A DNA stretch of 37,084 nucleotides from Cryomorphaceae bacterium (GTDB taxonomy: Bacteria; Bacteroidota; Bacteroidia; Flavobacteriales; BACL11), in the NCBI GenBank assembly GCA_014384505.1, contig JACNFT010000040.1, forward strand, positions 1 to 37,084. The letters are read 5' to 3'. Below, piece after piece: positions 7,781 through 15,594 of this stretch (position 1 is its first letter; every line of letters starts with the position of its first letter). Under the pieces are notes generated by a model, which did not search any database, was not told the DNA's origin, and saw only the letters and a program-made list of their open reading frames with translations. Made by a program: the position numbers and the translations under genes.

Positions 7781-8503
7781 GTGATTTCAAAAAATCAGAT
7801 CAAGTTTATTAAGAGTTTATCTCTTAAAAAGAATAGGGTAAAGGCACAATTATTTGTTGCAGAGGGTGAAAAGATTGTAAATGAATTGTTGAATTCAAAT
7901 TTAGAAATTGAACATATTTATGCTACAAAACAATTTTCTGCTATAAATAGATGTCAAAAATCAGCTATAACTTTGATTACTAATGATGAGTTATTAAGGA
8001 TAAGCAACTTGACTTCACCAAACAATGTTTTGGCTATTGTTAAGATTAGTCAAAAAGAATCAGAAAAAAGTGGTGGAATTAAGCTAGTACTAGATGATGT
8101 AAATGATCCTGGAAATTTAGGAACAATAATTCGAATGTGCGATTGGTTTGGTGTTACACAACTTATTTGTTCAAACAGTACTGTAGATTGCTATAATGCT
8201 AAGGTAGTTCAATCGGCTATGGGTTCTTTGTTTAAGCTTGATATTAAGTATTTGGACTTAGCTACTTATTTAGCTGATATTGATACACCAATTTATGGTG
8301 CTTATATGAATGGTGTTGATGTTAAGGGGCAAGAATTTCCTAAGCAGGCTCATCTTATTATGGGAAATGAAGCGAATGGTATATCGGAATCAATTAGTAA
8401 ATATATTACGAATAAAGTATCAATTAAAAACATTGGGGGAAATACAGAATCATTGAATGTTGCAGTGGCTACTTCAATATTATTGCATGAATTTTGCTCT
8501 TAA
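7781..8503 (+). CDS. TrmH/SpoU-family RNA 2'-O-methyltransferase
   Basis: SAM-dependent SPOUT (trefoil-knot) methyltransferase acting on rRNA or tRNA ribose. The N-terminal substrate-binding part is MISKNQIKFIKSLSLKKNR...FVAEGEKIVNELL. The SpoU core shows motif 1 DDVNDPGNLGTIIRMCDWFG, motif 2 HLIMGNEANGISESI and motif 3 SLNVAVATSILLHEF. The start is GTG at 7781: an in-frame TAA lies immediately before it, and the homologous N-terminus begins here. At 240 residues it is normal for the small members of the family. The exact target nucleotide cannot be read. It overlaps the convergent gene at 8500 by 4 nt. Confidence 0.9.
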   Translation: MISKNQIKFIKSLSLKKNRVKAQLFVAEGEKIVNELLNSNLEIEHIYATKQFSAINRCQKSAITLITNDELLRISNLTSPNNVLAIVKISQKESEKSGGIKLVLDDVNDPGNLGTIIRMCDWFGVTQLICSNSTVDCYNAKVVQSAMGSLFKLDIKYLDLATYLADIDTPIYGAYMNGVDVKGQEFPKQAHLIMGNEANGISESISKYITNKVSIKNIGGNTESLNVAVATSILLHEFCS

Positions 8504-8778
8504 TTCCTTTTTAATTTGTACTGATCCTCCCATCTTAATCCCTCCCAACCACATTCAGTACACGTATAACGCATACTATCAAAGATTGTGAAAGTTAGTT
8601 TGTTAATTATCCGATCTCTAGTTGTCCTTCTGACTCTATTCAAAGAAGAACTGCAATCAGGACAACAATTATTGCATTTTTCACAACTTTTTTTTCTTCC
8701 AATGTTCAAATATCGGAATATAAAAAGAATTAATACATAAAATAGTATTATAATAAATACTAGTAGAAAATGGTCCAT
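8500..8778 (-). CDS. Small membrane-anchored zinc-ribbon-like protein, unknown function
   Basis: 92 residues, not assigned to a named family. Residues ~4-22 form one hydrophobic segment (FLLVFIIILFYVLILFIF). Behind it come C32, C35, C38, C39 and C42 (CEKCNNCCPDC), a basic stretch (RVRRTTRDR), and a second Cys pair C73/C76 in YTCTECGWEGLRWED. The two Cys clusters, about 35 residues apart, look like the two knuckles of one zinc ribbon held at the inner membrane face. It ends convergently with the RNA methyltransferase in a shared TTAA. That real genes of both strands meet here supports it being coding. Confidence 0.65.
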   Translation of the reverse strand: MDHFLLVFIIILFYVLILFIFRYLNIGRKKSCEKCNNCCPDCSSSLNRVRRTTRDRIINKLTFTIFDSMRYTCTECGWEGLRWEDQYKLKRN

Positions 8779-8864
8779 AAAATATAATTAATCGTTTTTT
8801 TTACTTTTCATGGCTAAAAATAATAATAAAAATTAATTATGAGCTATTAATCTGTAATAAATTT

Positions 8865-8890
8865 AAAAAGAGATTGTTGTTATCTTTTTT
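8865..8890 (-). terminator. Weak hairpin after porT
   Basis: Imperfect inverted repeat directly behind the porT stop (AAAAAGAGAT ... ATCTTTTTT on the plus strand), with a T-rich end on the minus strand. On the porT transcript one pair is an A-C mismatch, so this is only a possible terminator. Confidence 0.35.
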
Positions 8891-9604
8891 TTATTCAAAA
8901 GTAAATGAAATCATCCATCCATTAGTGCTTAAATGATTTATGGATTGGGTGTAAACCGTTTCATCCTTTGAAAGAAGATTTAGGATTCCATATGAGAGCT
9001 TTATCTGAGGAGAGAATTTGAAATATTCTAAGTAAAAGTCAAATCCAAAACCAATTTCACCCATTAAGTCATTTTTCTTTAATTTTACTATTTCTTGCCC
9101 TTCATCATTTATTTTGTCTTGTGAGGCAACATCTATACTGTATTTTACACCTCCAATTACATAGGTTCTGAAATTGTTATATCGAGCAGATTTATATTTT
9201 ATATAGATAGGGAAATCAATTAAAGTAGATTCAATTCGTTTTACTCTTTCATCACTTACGCCATTGCTGTCAATAAAGCCATAATTCAAATTTCGCTCTC
9301 CAAAAACTAGAGTAGGAATAAAGCGTAAGTCGGTAAACTTCCCAATTCTAAGGTTAGATACTATCCCAAGATTAAATCCTTTTTGACTATTAGAAAGTAG
9401 GGTGAGTAAAGTGTCATTGGTTAGTGTGTTACTGCTTTTCTTAATATTAAAATTAAGTTCATTTATTCCAAGGGTAAATCCAAAATGCAATTTCTTAAAA
9501 TCATAATTTATCAGATTTTGAGGTTTTTTTCTCCTTTGTCCATAAGAGTTGCTAGCCCCTATAAATAAAAGTAATATAATAAAGTATTTAATTTGTTTCT
9601 GCAT
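8891..9604 (-). CDS. porT: PorT-family outer-membrane beta-barrel protein (type IX secretion)
   Basis: PorT is a small outer-membrane barrel required for the Bacteroidota type IX secretion system. The 237-residue product starts with a signal peptide (MQKQIKYFIILLLFIGASNS, cleavage likely before GQ). The family-like start of the mature part is RRKKPQNLINYDFKKLHFGF. Alternating hydrophobic/polar strands follow, ending in WMISFTFE with a terminal aromatic as in outer-membrane barrels. It sits 23 nt behind ubiE, the arrangement I recall from flavobacteria. Assignment rests on these motifs and context. It belongs functionally with porX (24959) and the T9SS-tailed cargo at 12998. Confidence 0.85.
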   Translation of the reverse strand: MQKQIKYFIILLLFIGASNSYGQRRKKPQNLINYDFKKLHFGFTLGINELNFNIKKSSNTLTNDTLLTLLSNSQKGFNLGIVSNLRIGKFTDLRFIPTLVFGERNLNYGFIDSNGVSDERVKRIESTLIDFPIYIKYKSARYNNFRTYVIGGVKYSIDVASQDKINDEGQEIVKLKKNDLMGEIGFGFDFYLEYFKFSPQIKLSYGILNLLSKDETVYTQSINHLSTNGWMISFTFE

Positions 9605-9627
9605 TCAGCCCCTAAACGATAAGGATA

Positions 9628-10347
9628 TTATTTTATTGCAACATACAATGAAACGATTCCAAAGCTAAGTGGAATGTGTTTGGATTCTTTAAATCCTACT
9701 TTAACGAGCTCAGTTAAAAAATTATTTCCTGAAGGAAATGCAGAAACTGAATCCGGCAAGTAACTGTAAGCATTTTTGTCTTTTGAAATAATACCTCCTA
9801 TAAAAGGCAATATATGATGAAAATATAGCTTGTAAAACTGTTTTAAAGGAAAATGAGTAGGCTCTGAGGGTTCAAGTATAGTTATTATTCCACCTGATTT
9901 TAGTGTTCTATACATTTCTGCAAGTCCTTTGTTTAAATCTTCAAAATTACGCACACCAAAGCCAGCAGTTATTGCATCATAACTATTGTCCTGAAAAGGT
10001 AAGTTTTCTGAATCAGCCAGTTGTAATTGAATCCTATCTGTAAGTCCTTTTTTATTTATTTTTTCAACTCCAACATCAAGCATTCCTTGTGAAATATCAA
10101 TACCTGTAATTGTAGCATTGGTATATTTTGAAGCACTAATAGCAAAATCCCCAGTGCCAGTAGCGATATCAAGTATTGTAGCTGGATTATTACTTAGTTT
10201 TTTAATAGCAATTTTACGCCAGATATTATCCATTCCAAAGGATAGTGTATGATTCAGAAAATCATAACTCCCCGCAATTTTATCAAACATTTGAGTTACT
10301 TGTTTTTTCTTTGTTTCTGTGTTGTTGTAGGGAGTAACTTTAGTCAT
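9628..10347 (-). CDS. ubiE: Demethylmenaquinone methyltransferase (UbiE/MenG)
   Basis: C-methylates demethylmenaquinone to menaquinone, the respiratory quinone expected in this phylum. At 239 residues it has full length. Rossmann motif I is TILDIATGTGDFAISASKY. The UbiE signatures YDFLNHTLSFGMDNIWRKIA and DAITAGFGVRNFEDL are present, as is LKSGGIITILEPSEP. The start codon overlaps the stop of the upstream kinase gene by one base (TAATG), which suggests translational coupling in the operon aminotransferase-kinase-ubiE-porT. Confidence 0.95.
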   Translation of the reverse strand: MTKVTPYNNTETKKKQVTQMFDKIAGSYDFLNHTLSFGMDNIWRKIAIKKLSNNPATILDIATGTGDFAISASKYTNATITGIDISQGMLDVGVEKINKKGLTDRIQLQLADSENLPFQDNSYDAITAGFGVRNFEDLNKGLAEMYRTLKSGGIITILEPSEPTHFPLKQFYKLYFHHILPFIGGIISKDKNAYSYLPDSVSAFPSGNNFLTELVKVGFKESKHIPLSFGIVSLYVAIK

Positions 10348-11321
10348 TAACTAATGTGTTTTAAAGCTTGTGTAAGTAATTTTTCTTTATTGATAGGCAC
10401 AACTCCTACCTCTTCACATACTATCCCACCTGCTAAGTTAGAAAGCACGGAAAGATCAGTATAATCCATGTTTGAAGCAAGACAAAGAGATGCTACAGAA
10501 ATAACAGTGTCGCCAGCACCAGAAACGTCAATAATATTTCTTTTAAAAGCTGGAGTATGCTTAAATTCCTTTTCAGAATTAATACACATCCCTCTTTCTG
10601 ATAAAGTAAGTAAAATTCCTTTTGCAGAAAGTTTTTTTCTTAGTTCTGAAGTAGCTTTTTCAATTTCAGCAATATTATTGGTATCAAAATCAACTTGCAT
10701 CCCTGCTTTTATTTCTGCTAAGTTGGGTTTAAATATTGTGCAGTTTTTATAAGAGTTAAAGTTTAGTTTTTTAGGGTCAACAATGGTAGGAATTCCTTTT
10801 TTATTTGCAGAATCAATCACCCTTTCAATTATTTCAGGAGTAAGTACTCCTTTATTATAGTCTTGCAAAATAATAACATCAATATCATTTATTAGACTTA
10901 TAGTAAGTTTTAAGAATTCTTCTACCTGTTCAATAGGAGAGGTTTCTTCTTCATCAATTCGTAATTGGTGTTTATTTTCAGCAATTACTCTAGTTTTAAT
11001 TGTTGTTTTTCTTTTATTAGTAGAAAGTATTCCTTCAGTGGATAGGTTCGATTCTTTCATTAGTTTCTCAAATAAAACACCTCTTTCACCCGCACCAATT
11101 ACTGAACACAAAATAGGATTAGCACCAAGAGCTTTTAGGTTTAGAGCAACATTTGCTGCTCCTCCTAATCTGTTCTCGTGTTTTTTGACTTCAACAACAG
11201 GTACAGGTGCTTCTGGGGACATTCTATTTACTTCCCCCCACATATAAGCATCAATCATGGAATCACCTACAATGAGAACTTTTTTATTATTAAATCCCTG
11301 AAATAATGTATTGAAATCCAT
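10347..11321 (-). CDS. rfaE1: D-glycero-beta-D-manno-heptose-7-phosphate kinase (RfaE1/HldE kinase domain)
   Basis: PfkB/ribokinase-family kinase, most like the kinase half of HldE, which makes heptose 1,7-bisphosphate for LPS inner core. Motifs: VLIVGDSMIDAYMWGEVNRM, SPEAPVPVVEV, the glycine pair RLGGAANVALNLKALG (residues 51-66), DPKKLNFNSYKNCTIFKPNL, and DVSGAGDTVISVASL with the catalytic base D271. The cytidylyltransferase half of a full HldE is absent, so this is the single-domain form at 324 residues. It overlaps both neighbours by one base (TAATG junctions). A related sugar kinase role cannot be fully excluded. Confidence 0.88.
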   Translation of the reverse strand: MDFNTLFQGFNNKKVLIVGDSMIDAYMWGEVNRMSPEAPVPVVEVKKHENRLGGAANVALNLKALGANPILCSVIGAGERGVLFEKLMKESNLSTEGILSTNKRKTTIKTRVIAENKHQLRIDEEETSPIEQVEEFLKLTISLINDIDVIILQDYNKGVLTPEIIERVIDSANKKGIPTIVDPKKLNFNSYKNCTIFKPNLAEIKAGMQVDFDTNNIAEIEKATSELRKKLSAKGILLTLSERGMCINSEKEFKHTPAFKRNIIDVSGAGDTVISVASLCLASNMDYTDLSVLSNLAGGIVCEEVGVVPINKEKLLTQALKHIS

Positions 11322-12517
11322 TAACTTAGTTTTGCTAATTGTTTTTTAATTCTTGACATTGCTTCCATTAATTTATCATCAGCTGCAGCATAAGAAATTC
11401 TTACGCATTCAGGATTTCCAAAAGCATCACCAGCTACAAAAGCAACATGAGCATTGTTTAGTAAATACATGCAAAAATCATTTGCATTATTAATGGTAGT
11501 ATTTCCAACTGACTTACCAAAATAATAACTTATATCAGGAAAGACATAAAATGCTCCTTGTGGAATATTACACTTAATTCCCTTAATACTGTTCAATTCA
11601 TTTAAAATCATATTTCTCCTTTTTAGGAAGGTATCTTTCATATCAATTGTAACTTCTTTTGGGTCAGCAAGCATAGCTGTTTCAGCTGCTTTTTGTGCTA
11701 TTGCACAAGTAGCGGAAGTAATTTGTCCTTGAATTTTATTACAAGCTTTAGCTACCCAGAGTGGCGCTCCAATAAATCCAACTCTCCAGCCTGTCATTGC
11801 AAAACCTTTAGAAACACCATTTACGGTTATTGTTCTGTCTTTCATACTAGCGATCGTTCCCATTGAAAAGTGAGAGTCAGTAAAGTTGATGTGTTCATAG
11901 ATTTCATCAGCAACAACATAAATATCAGGATATTTTTCCAGCATTTTTGCAATTGCCTCTAATTCTCTTTGGGTGTAAACAGTTCCACTTGGATTACAAG
12001 GAGAGCTAAACATTAATAGTTTCGTTTTTGGTGTAATTGCAGCCTCCAACTGCTCAGGAGTAACTTTAAAGTCAGTAGCAATAGTTGAAGGAACTTCAAC
12101 AGGAACACCTTCTGATAACTTGATGATCTCAGTATAACTTACCCAATAAGGACAAGGTAAGAGTACCTCATCACCAGGGTTCAATAAACTCAAACATACA
12201 TTGGCTAAGGATTGTTTAGCTCCAGTAGAAGTTACTATCTGTTCAGCTGTATATTCTAAATTATTATCCCTTTTAAATTTTTGAACAATAGCGTTGCTTA
12301 GCTCAGGTAATCCAGGAACTGGTGTATAGTGAGAAAAATTATCATCTATTGCTTTTTTTGCAGCTTCTTTTATAAAATCAGGTGTATCAAAATCTGGCTC
12401 TCCTAAGCTTAAGGCAATTACATCAATTCCTTTAGCTTGTAATTCTCTACTCATTCTTGCCATAGCTAGTGTTGCTGATTCTGCTAATCGGTTTAACCTG
12501 TCTGATACTTTTGTCAT
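11321..12517 (-). CDS. Class I PLP aminotransferase (aspartate aminotransferase type)
   Basis: Fold-type I aminotransferase of 398 residues, nearest to the aspartate/prephenate aminotransferases of subgroup I-gamma. Visible: SLGEPDFDTPDFIKEAA, HYTPVPGLPELSNAI, STGAKQSLANVCLSLLNPGD, SSPCNPSGTVY with the cofactor Asn, VVADEIYEH with the PLP Asp, the Schiff-base lysine K237 in VNGVSKGFAMTGWRVGF, and CVRISYAAADD with the substrate carboxylate Arg. It is first in the operon with hldE kinase, ubiE and porT, behind a good promoter box. Exact amino-acid preference is not readable. Confidence 0.93.
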   Translation of the reverse strand: MTKVSDRLNRLAESATLAMARMSRELQAKGIDVIALSLGEPDFDTPDFIKEAAKKAIDDNFSHYTPVPGLPELSNAIVQKFKRDNNLEYTAEQIVTSTGAKQSLANVCLSLLNPGDEVLLPCPYWVSYTEIIKLSEGVPVEVPSTIATDFKVTPEQLEAAITPKTKLLMFSSPCNPSGTVYTQRELEAIAKMLEKYPDIYVVADEIYEHINFTDSHFSMGTIASMKDRTITVNGVSKGFAMTGWRVGFIGAPLWVAKACNKIQGQITSATCAIAQKAAETAMLADPKEVTIDMKDTFLKRRNMILNELNSIKGIKCNIPQGAFYVFPDISYYFGKSVGNTTINNANDFCMYLLNNAHVAFVAGDAFGNPECVRISYAAADDKLMEAMSRIKKQLAKLS

Positions 12518-12556
12518 GCTTTATATTATAGTGTTTATTGTGGTTTTTAAAAGGGG

Positions 12557-12564
12557 CAAATATA
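12557..12564 (-). promoter_or_regulatory. Putative -7 box (TATATTTG) for the aminotransferase-porT operon
   Basis: The minus strand reads TATATTTG, a full TAnnTTTG match 39 nt before the aminotransferase ATG. No good -33 TTTG is seen. A leader of about 35 nt would result. Confidence 0.55.
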
Positions 12565-12651
12565 GTGAATAGTTGTTGGTTGCTAGTTTTTAGTTGTCAG
12601 AAAATTATGAGTAAAATTCATTTGGTAAATGAGTTTGTATATATTTACAAA

Positions 12652-12987
12652 ATGAAAAAATTATTATTTTTAACTGTATTCCTGTTGATTTCAGGCATTA
12701 CAAATGCACAAAAAGTTTTTACTGTTGAATACGCAAGCCAAGCTGATGTAAAAGTATTTGTTGCTGACTATGAAAGTAGGGCTGATTTATCTGTATTTAA
12801 AGTAGATTATGAAAGCCGTGCAGGAAAAAATGATGGAAACTGGTTTTTTGTAGATTATGCAAGTAGGGCAGATAAAAAAATATTTTTTGTGGACTATGCT
12901 TCACAAGCTGATGTTATCATTTTTTTTGCTGACTATAGCAGTAGGGCAGGATGGAAGAAGAAAGAAAAGATGCATTTGTTTTACTAG
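12652..12987 (+). CDS. Secreted six-repeat protein of the DUF6150 ('Septknot') type
   Basis: 111 residues with a clear signal peptide (MKKLLFLTVFLLISGITNA, cleaved before Q20). The rest is six copies of a 12-13 residue unit, roughly K-V-F-x-V-D-Y-x-S-x-A-D-V, at residues 21-33, 34-46, 47-63 (with an insert KNDGN), 64-75, 76-88 and 89-101. This is the repeat I recall for DUF6150, a family later named for a deeply knotted fold, so the match is from memory. The ATG at 12652 is chosen because the signal peptide begins there; the in-frame upstream extension has no such support. A one-mismatch box TATATTTA lies 4 nt before this ATG. It is 10 nt upstream of the T9SS cargo gene. Confidence 0.8.
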   Translation: MKKLLFLTVFLLISGITNAQKVFTVEYASQADVKVFVADYESRADLSVFKVDYESRAGKNDGNWFFVDYASRADKKIFFVDYASQADVIIFFADYSSRAGWKKKEKMHLFY

Positions 12988-12997
12988 AATTTGAATT

Positions 12998-14329
12998 ATG
13001 AAAAAACTACTACTTATATTAATTGCTTTACCTATGATTGGTTTTGGGCAAAATCAAATTATTTGGGATGCAATTTCGGATGTATCTCTTTCTTCTTTCG
13101 GAAATAACCATCCAAGAATAGTTCATGATGGGGGTGGAAATCCGTTAGTAATTTGGAATAATTCCAACAATGTTATGTTCTCAAAATGGAATGGACTAAC
13201 ATTCTCTACTCCAATAGAACTAAATCCAACAAATATTGATGTAGCAGGAGCAAGTTTTATGGGACCTGACATTGCTTCACATGGCGATACAATTTATGTG
13301 GTTTATAAAGAGAATCCTGAAAACCTGATTACAACTCCTATTTGGTGTACCGCTTCTTATGATAATGGGGTAACTTTTCAAACTGCAGTAAAAATTGAAA
13401 ACTCCCCGACATCAATAACTCGATTCCCTACAATAACAACTGATGATTCTGGAAATCATATTGTAGCTTTTATGAAACTTGATTCTTCCTTCACAAACGC
13501 AAGATGGTTTGTTTCTGTTTCAAATGATTTTGGTACTTCCTTTCAGTCTCCAGTTTTAGCAAGTGGCTGGAGTAGCCCAACATCAGAAGTGTGTGATTGT
13601 TGTCCTGGTAGTATCGTTAGTTCTGGAGATAATATTTTGATGCTTTATAGAGATAATAACAATGATATTCGAGATACTTGGGTTGGAATATCCTCAGATT
13701 TAGGAAATTCTTTTAGTAATGGCGTAAATCTAAGCAATCTAAATTGGTTTTTCAATTCATGTCCTGGATCTGGTCCAGATGCTGTTATTATTGGAGATAC
13801 TCTATATAGCACTTTTATGAATGGATCAAGTGGTCTAAATAGAGTGTACTTTTCAAAATTATCTTTAATAACTCTTACTACTACATCTGCAAATTTATTG
13901 ACCGGAAATATATCAGGATTATCTCAACAAAATTTTCCTAGAATTGCGAAATCTGGAAATTCATTGGCTTTTGTTTGGAATCAAAATATTAATGGCAATT
14001 ACCAACTGCCAATTATTTCTTCTGAAAATATCAATAATGGAATACCTTTAAATTATGATACGGTTTCATTAAATAATATAAAAAACACAGATATAGTAAT
14101 GTTTGACAATCAAATCTGTGTAGTGTGGGAGGATGATAATTCTGGTACAGTAAAATATCGTTTTGGTACTTTCTCAATTCCTTCAACTGTAAGTGAATCT
14201 ACTTTTATTGAAAATAAAAAACTCCTTAAAGTAACAGATTTATTAGGAAGAGAAACAAAACAAACTAATCAACCTCTCTTTTACATCTATAATGATGGCA
14301 CTATGGAAAAAAAGATAATAATTGAGTAA
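12998..14329 (+). CDS. Secreted Asp-box (sialidase-like propeller) protein with T9SS sorting tail
   Basis: 443 residues. A signal peptide (MKKLLLILIALPMIGFG) is followed by a probable beta-propeller. Three Asp-box motifs S-x-D-x-G-x-[TS]-F are visible: SYDNGVTF (120-127), SNDFGTSF (175-182) and SSDLGNSF (232-239). Cys residues cluster in SEVCDCCPGS (C199, C201, C202) and FNSCPGSG (C255). The last ~40 residues are a type A T9SS sorting domain (KVTDLLGRETKQ, QPLFYIYNDGT, EKKIIIE), so it is exported through the PorT/PorX-associated system. The catalytic Arg triad of true sialidases is not evident, so a non-enzymatic or binding role is equally possible. Confidence 0.85.
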   Translation: MKKLLLILIALPMIGFGQNQIIWDAISDVSLSSFGNNHPRIVHDGGGNPLVIWNNSNNVMFSKWNGLTFSTPIELNPTNIDVAGASFMGPDIASHGDTIYVVYKENPENLITTPIWCTASYDNGVTFQTAVKIENSPTSITRFPTITTDDSGNHIVAFMKLDSSFTNARWFVSVSNDFGTSFQSPVLASGWSSPTSEVCDCCPGSIVSSGDNILMLYRDNNNDIRDTWVGISSDLGNSFSNGVNLSNLNWFFNSCPGSGPDAVIIGDTLYSTFMNGSSGLNRVYFSKLSLITLTTTSANLLTGNISGLSQQNFPRIAKSGNSLAFVWNQNINGNYQLPIISSENINNGIPLNYDTVSLNNIKNTDIVMFDNQICVVWEDDNSGTVKYRFGTFSIPSTVSESTFIENKKLLKVTDLLGRETKQTNQPLFYIYNDGTMEKKIIIE

Positions 14330-14379
14330 GTCATAATTATTCCGAGCCTTGGAATACAGCTATTAATTCCTGCAATATG

Positions 14380-14568
14380 TCAATCATTCGCGTATTTATG
14401 TCTATCAATCACAAGTTTCTGTCCTTCAATCGTGTGTTTTATAGCATCAATCACAAGTATATAGCCGTCAATGCTGTGTTTTTGTTCGTCAGTTGCGTGT
14501 TTTATAGCATCAATCGTCAGTTTATACGCGTTAAAGCTGTGTTTATAGACGTTAATCGTGTGTATGTA
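14380..14568 (+). repeat. Nine-unit 21-bp tandem repeat, open in one frame
   Basis: Nine contiguous 21-bp units, loosely nnCGTCAATCGTGTGTTTTAT, start at 14380, 14401, 14422, 14443, 14464, 14485, 14506, 14527 and 14548. Two flavours are interspersed: one centred on CGTGTGTTT, one on CACAAGT/GTCAGT. Units 3-5 resemble units 6-8 as a 63-bp higher-order copy. Because 21 is a multiple of 3, a frame from the ATG at 14377 to a stop at 14619 stays open (80 residues, heptads such as SINHKFL, SFNRVFY, SINRQFI). The arginines inside the array use CGC/CGT, unlike the AGA-rich neighbours. Both a repeat-driven open frame and a small heptad-repeat peptide are possible; I favour non-coding. The rest of the 14330-14652 gap holds only a weak hairpin near 14338-14356. 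Confidence 0.85.
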
Positions 14569-14652
14569 TTATTAAAACTACTAGATAAGAGGGGCTGTGT
14601 AATTGTTCCTTATTACTAATTTGTATATTTTACTACTTAAAGAGGTTAATTG

Positions 14653-15594
14653 CTACAAATTTTCTAAAATTGTATAAATAGAACTGCCGTTTTTAAGAGA
14701 TTCTTCTGCTTGTTTCAAAGTATTATTTGCTTTTAGCAATTGGTACTTTTTATTTCCTAATTCGTGTTTTATAATATGATGTAACCAATAATTATTTTGT
14801 TTAATTCTATTGCTCATAAAATATGAATTTGCTTGCATTTGGTTATTGTATTTTTCTATCAATTCCCAAATGGTATCCAATCCTGTTTTATCTAAAGCTG
14901 AACAAGTACTCACTTGAGGAATCCAACCATTTTCTTTGGCAGGAAACAAATGTAAAGCTCTCTTATATTCCATAGCAGCATTTTTGGCTTTTATGCTATT
15001 GTCTCCATCTGATTTTGTAATTATTAAAGCATCAGCCAATTCCATTATTCCTCTTTTAATTCCTTGTAGTTCATCACCTGCACCTGCTAACATGAGCAGT
15101 AAAAAGAAATCGGTTAAATTACTTACTGTAGTTTCGCTTTGTCCAACACCAACAGTTTCTATTAGGATAATATCAAAACCTGCCGCTTCACACAAAATAA
15201 TACTTTCTCGAGTTTTATTGGCTACTCCACCTAAAATCCCACTACTTGGGCTTGGGCGAATAAATGCATTTTCATCAGCTGAAAGTTCATGCATACGACT
15301 TTTATCTCCTAAAATACTTCCATGTGTTCTCTCACTTGTTGGGTCAATAGCAAGTACAGCAATTTTTTTTCCTTTGCCAGTTAGTAGTTTGCCAAAGGCT
15401 TCAATAAAAGTGCTTTTTCCAACTCCTGGTACACCCGTTACTCCAACTCGTATTGATTTTTGACTATGAGGTAAGCATAATTTTAGTAATTCTTGAGCTT
15501 TTTGTTCATGCTCAGGCAAAGTGCTTTCTAATAGGGTAATCCCTTGCCCTAAAGCAGTGCGATTTCCTTCAATTATTTGTTGAGCTAGTTCCAT
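14653..15594 (-). CDS. meaB: MeaB/ArgK-type GTPase chaperone of methylmalonyl-CoA mutase
   Basis: G3E-family P-loop GTPase that loads and protects the B12 cofactor of methylmalonyl-CoA mutase. At 313 residues the length is normal. The Walker A loop is GVPGVGKST (residues 54-62). Next come VLAIDPTSERTHGSILGDKSRM (switch I region), IRPSPSSGILGGVA, the G3-like IETVGVGQSE, and the base-recognition motif ITKSDGD. It is last in the train after ridA, with a one-base TAATG overlap. The mutase genes themselves are not in this window. Confidence 0.93.
   Translation of the reverse strand: MELAQQIIEGNRTALGQGITLLESTLPEHEQKAQELLKLCLPHSQKSIRVGVTGVPGVGKSTFIEAFGKLLTGKGKKIAVLAIDPTSERTHGSILGDKSRMHELSADENAFIRPSPSSGILGGVANKTRESIILCEAAGFDIILIETVGVGQSETTVSNLTDFFLLLMLAGAGDELQGIKRGIMELADALIITKSDGDNSIKAKNAAMEYKRALHLFPAKENGWIPQVSTCSALDKTGLDTIWELIEKYNNQMQANSYFMSNRIKQNNYWLHHIIKHELGNKKYQLLKANNTLKQAEESLKNGSSIYTILENL

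Noticed and set aside
8810..8836. Micro-ORF MAKNNNKN on the plus strand
   Set aside because: Eight codons of low-complexity AT-rich sequence with no supporting context.
12571..12600. AGTTGTTGGTTGCTAGTTTTTAG-like degenerate repeat before the knot-type gene
   Set aside because: Short and irregular, of a kind I recall in AT-rich Bacteroidota intergenic DNA; no defined unit or boundary to support a feature.
14380..14568. 21-bp array as a CRISPR array
   Set aside because: The units are contiguous with no unique spacers, degenerate between copies, and no cas genes are near.
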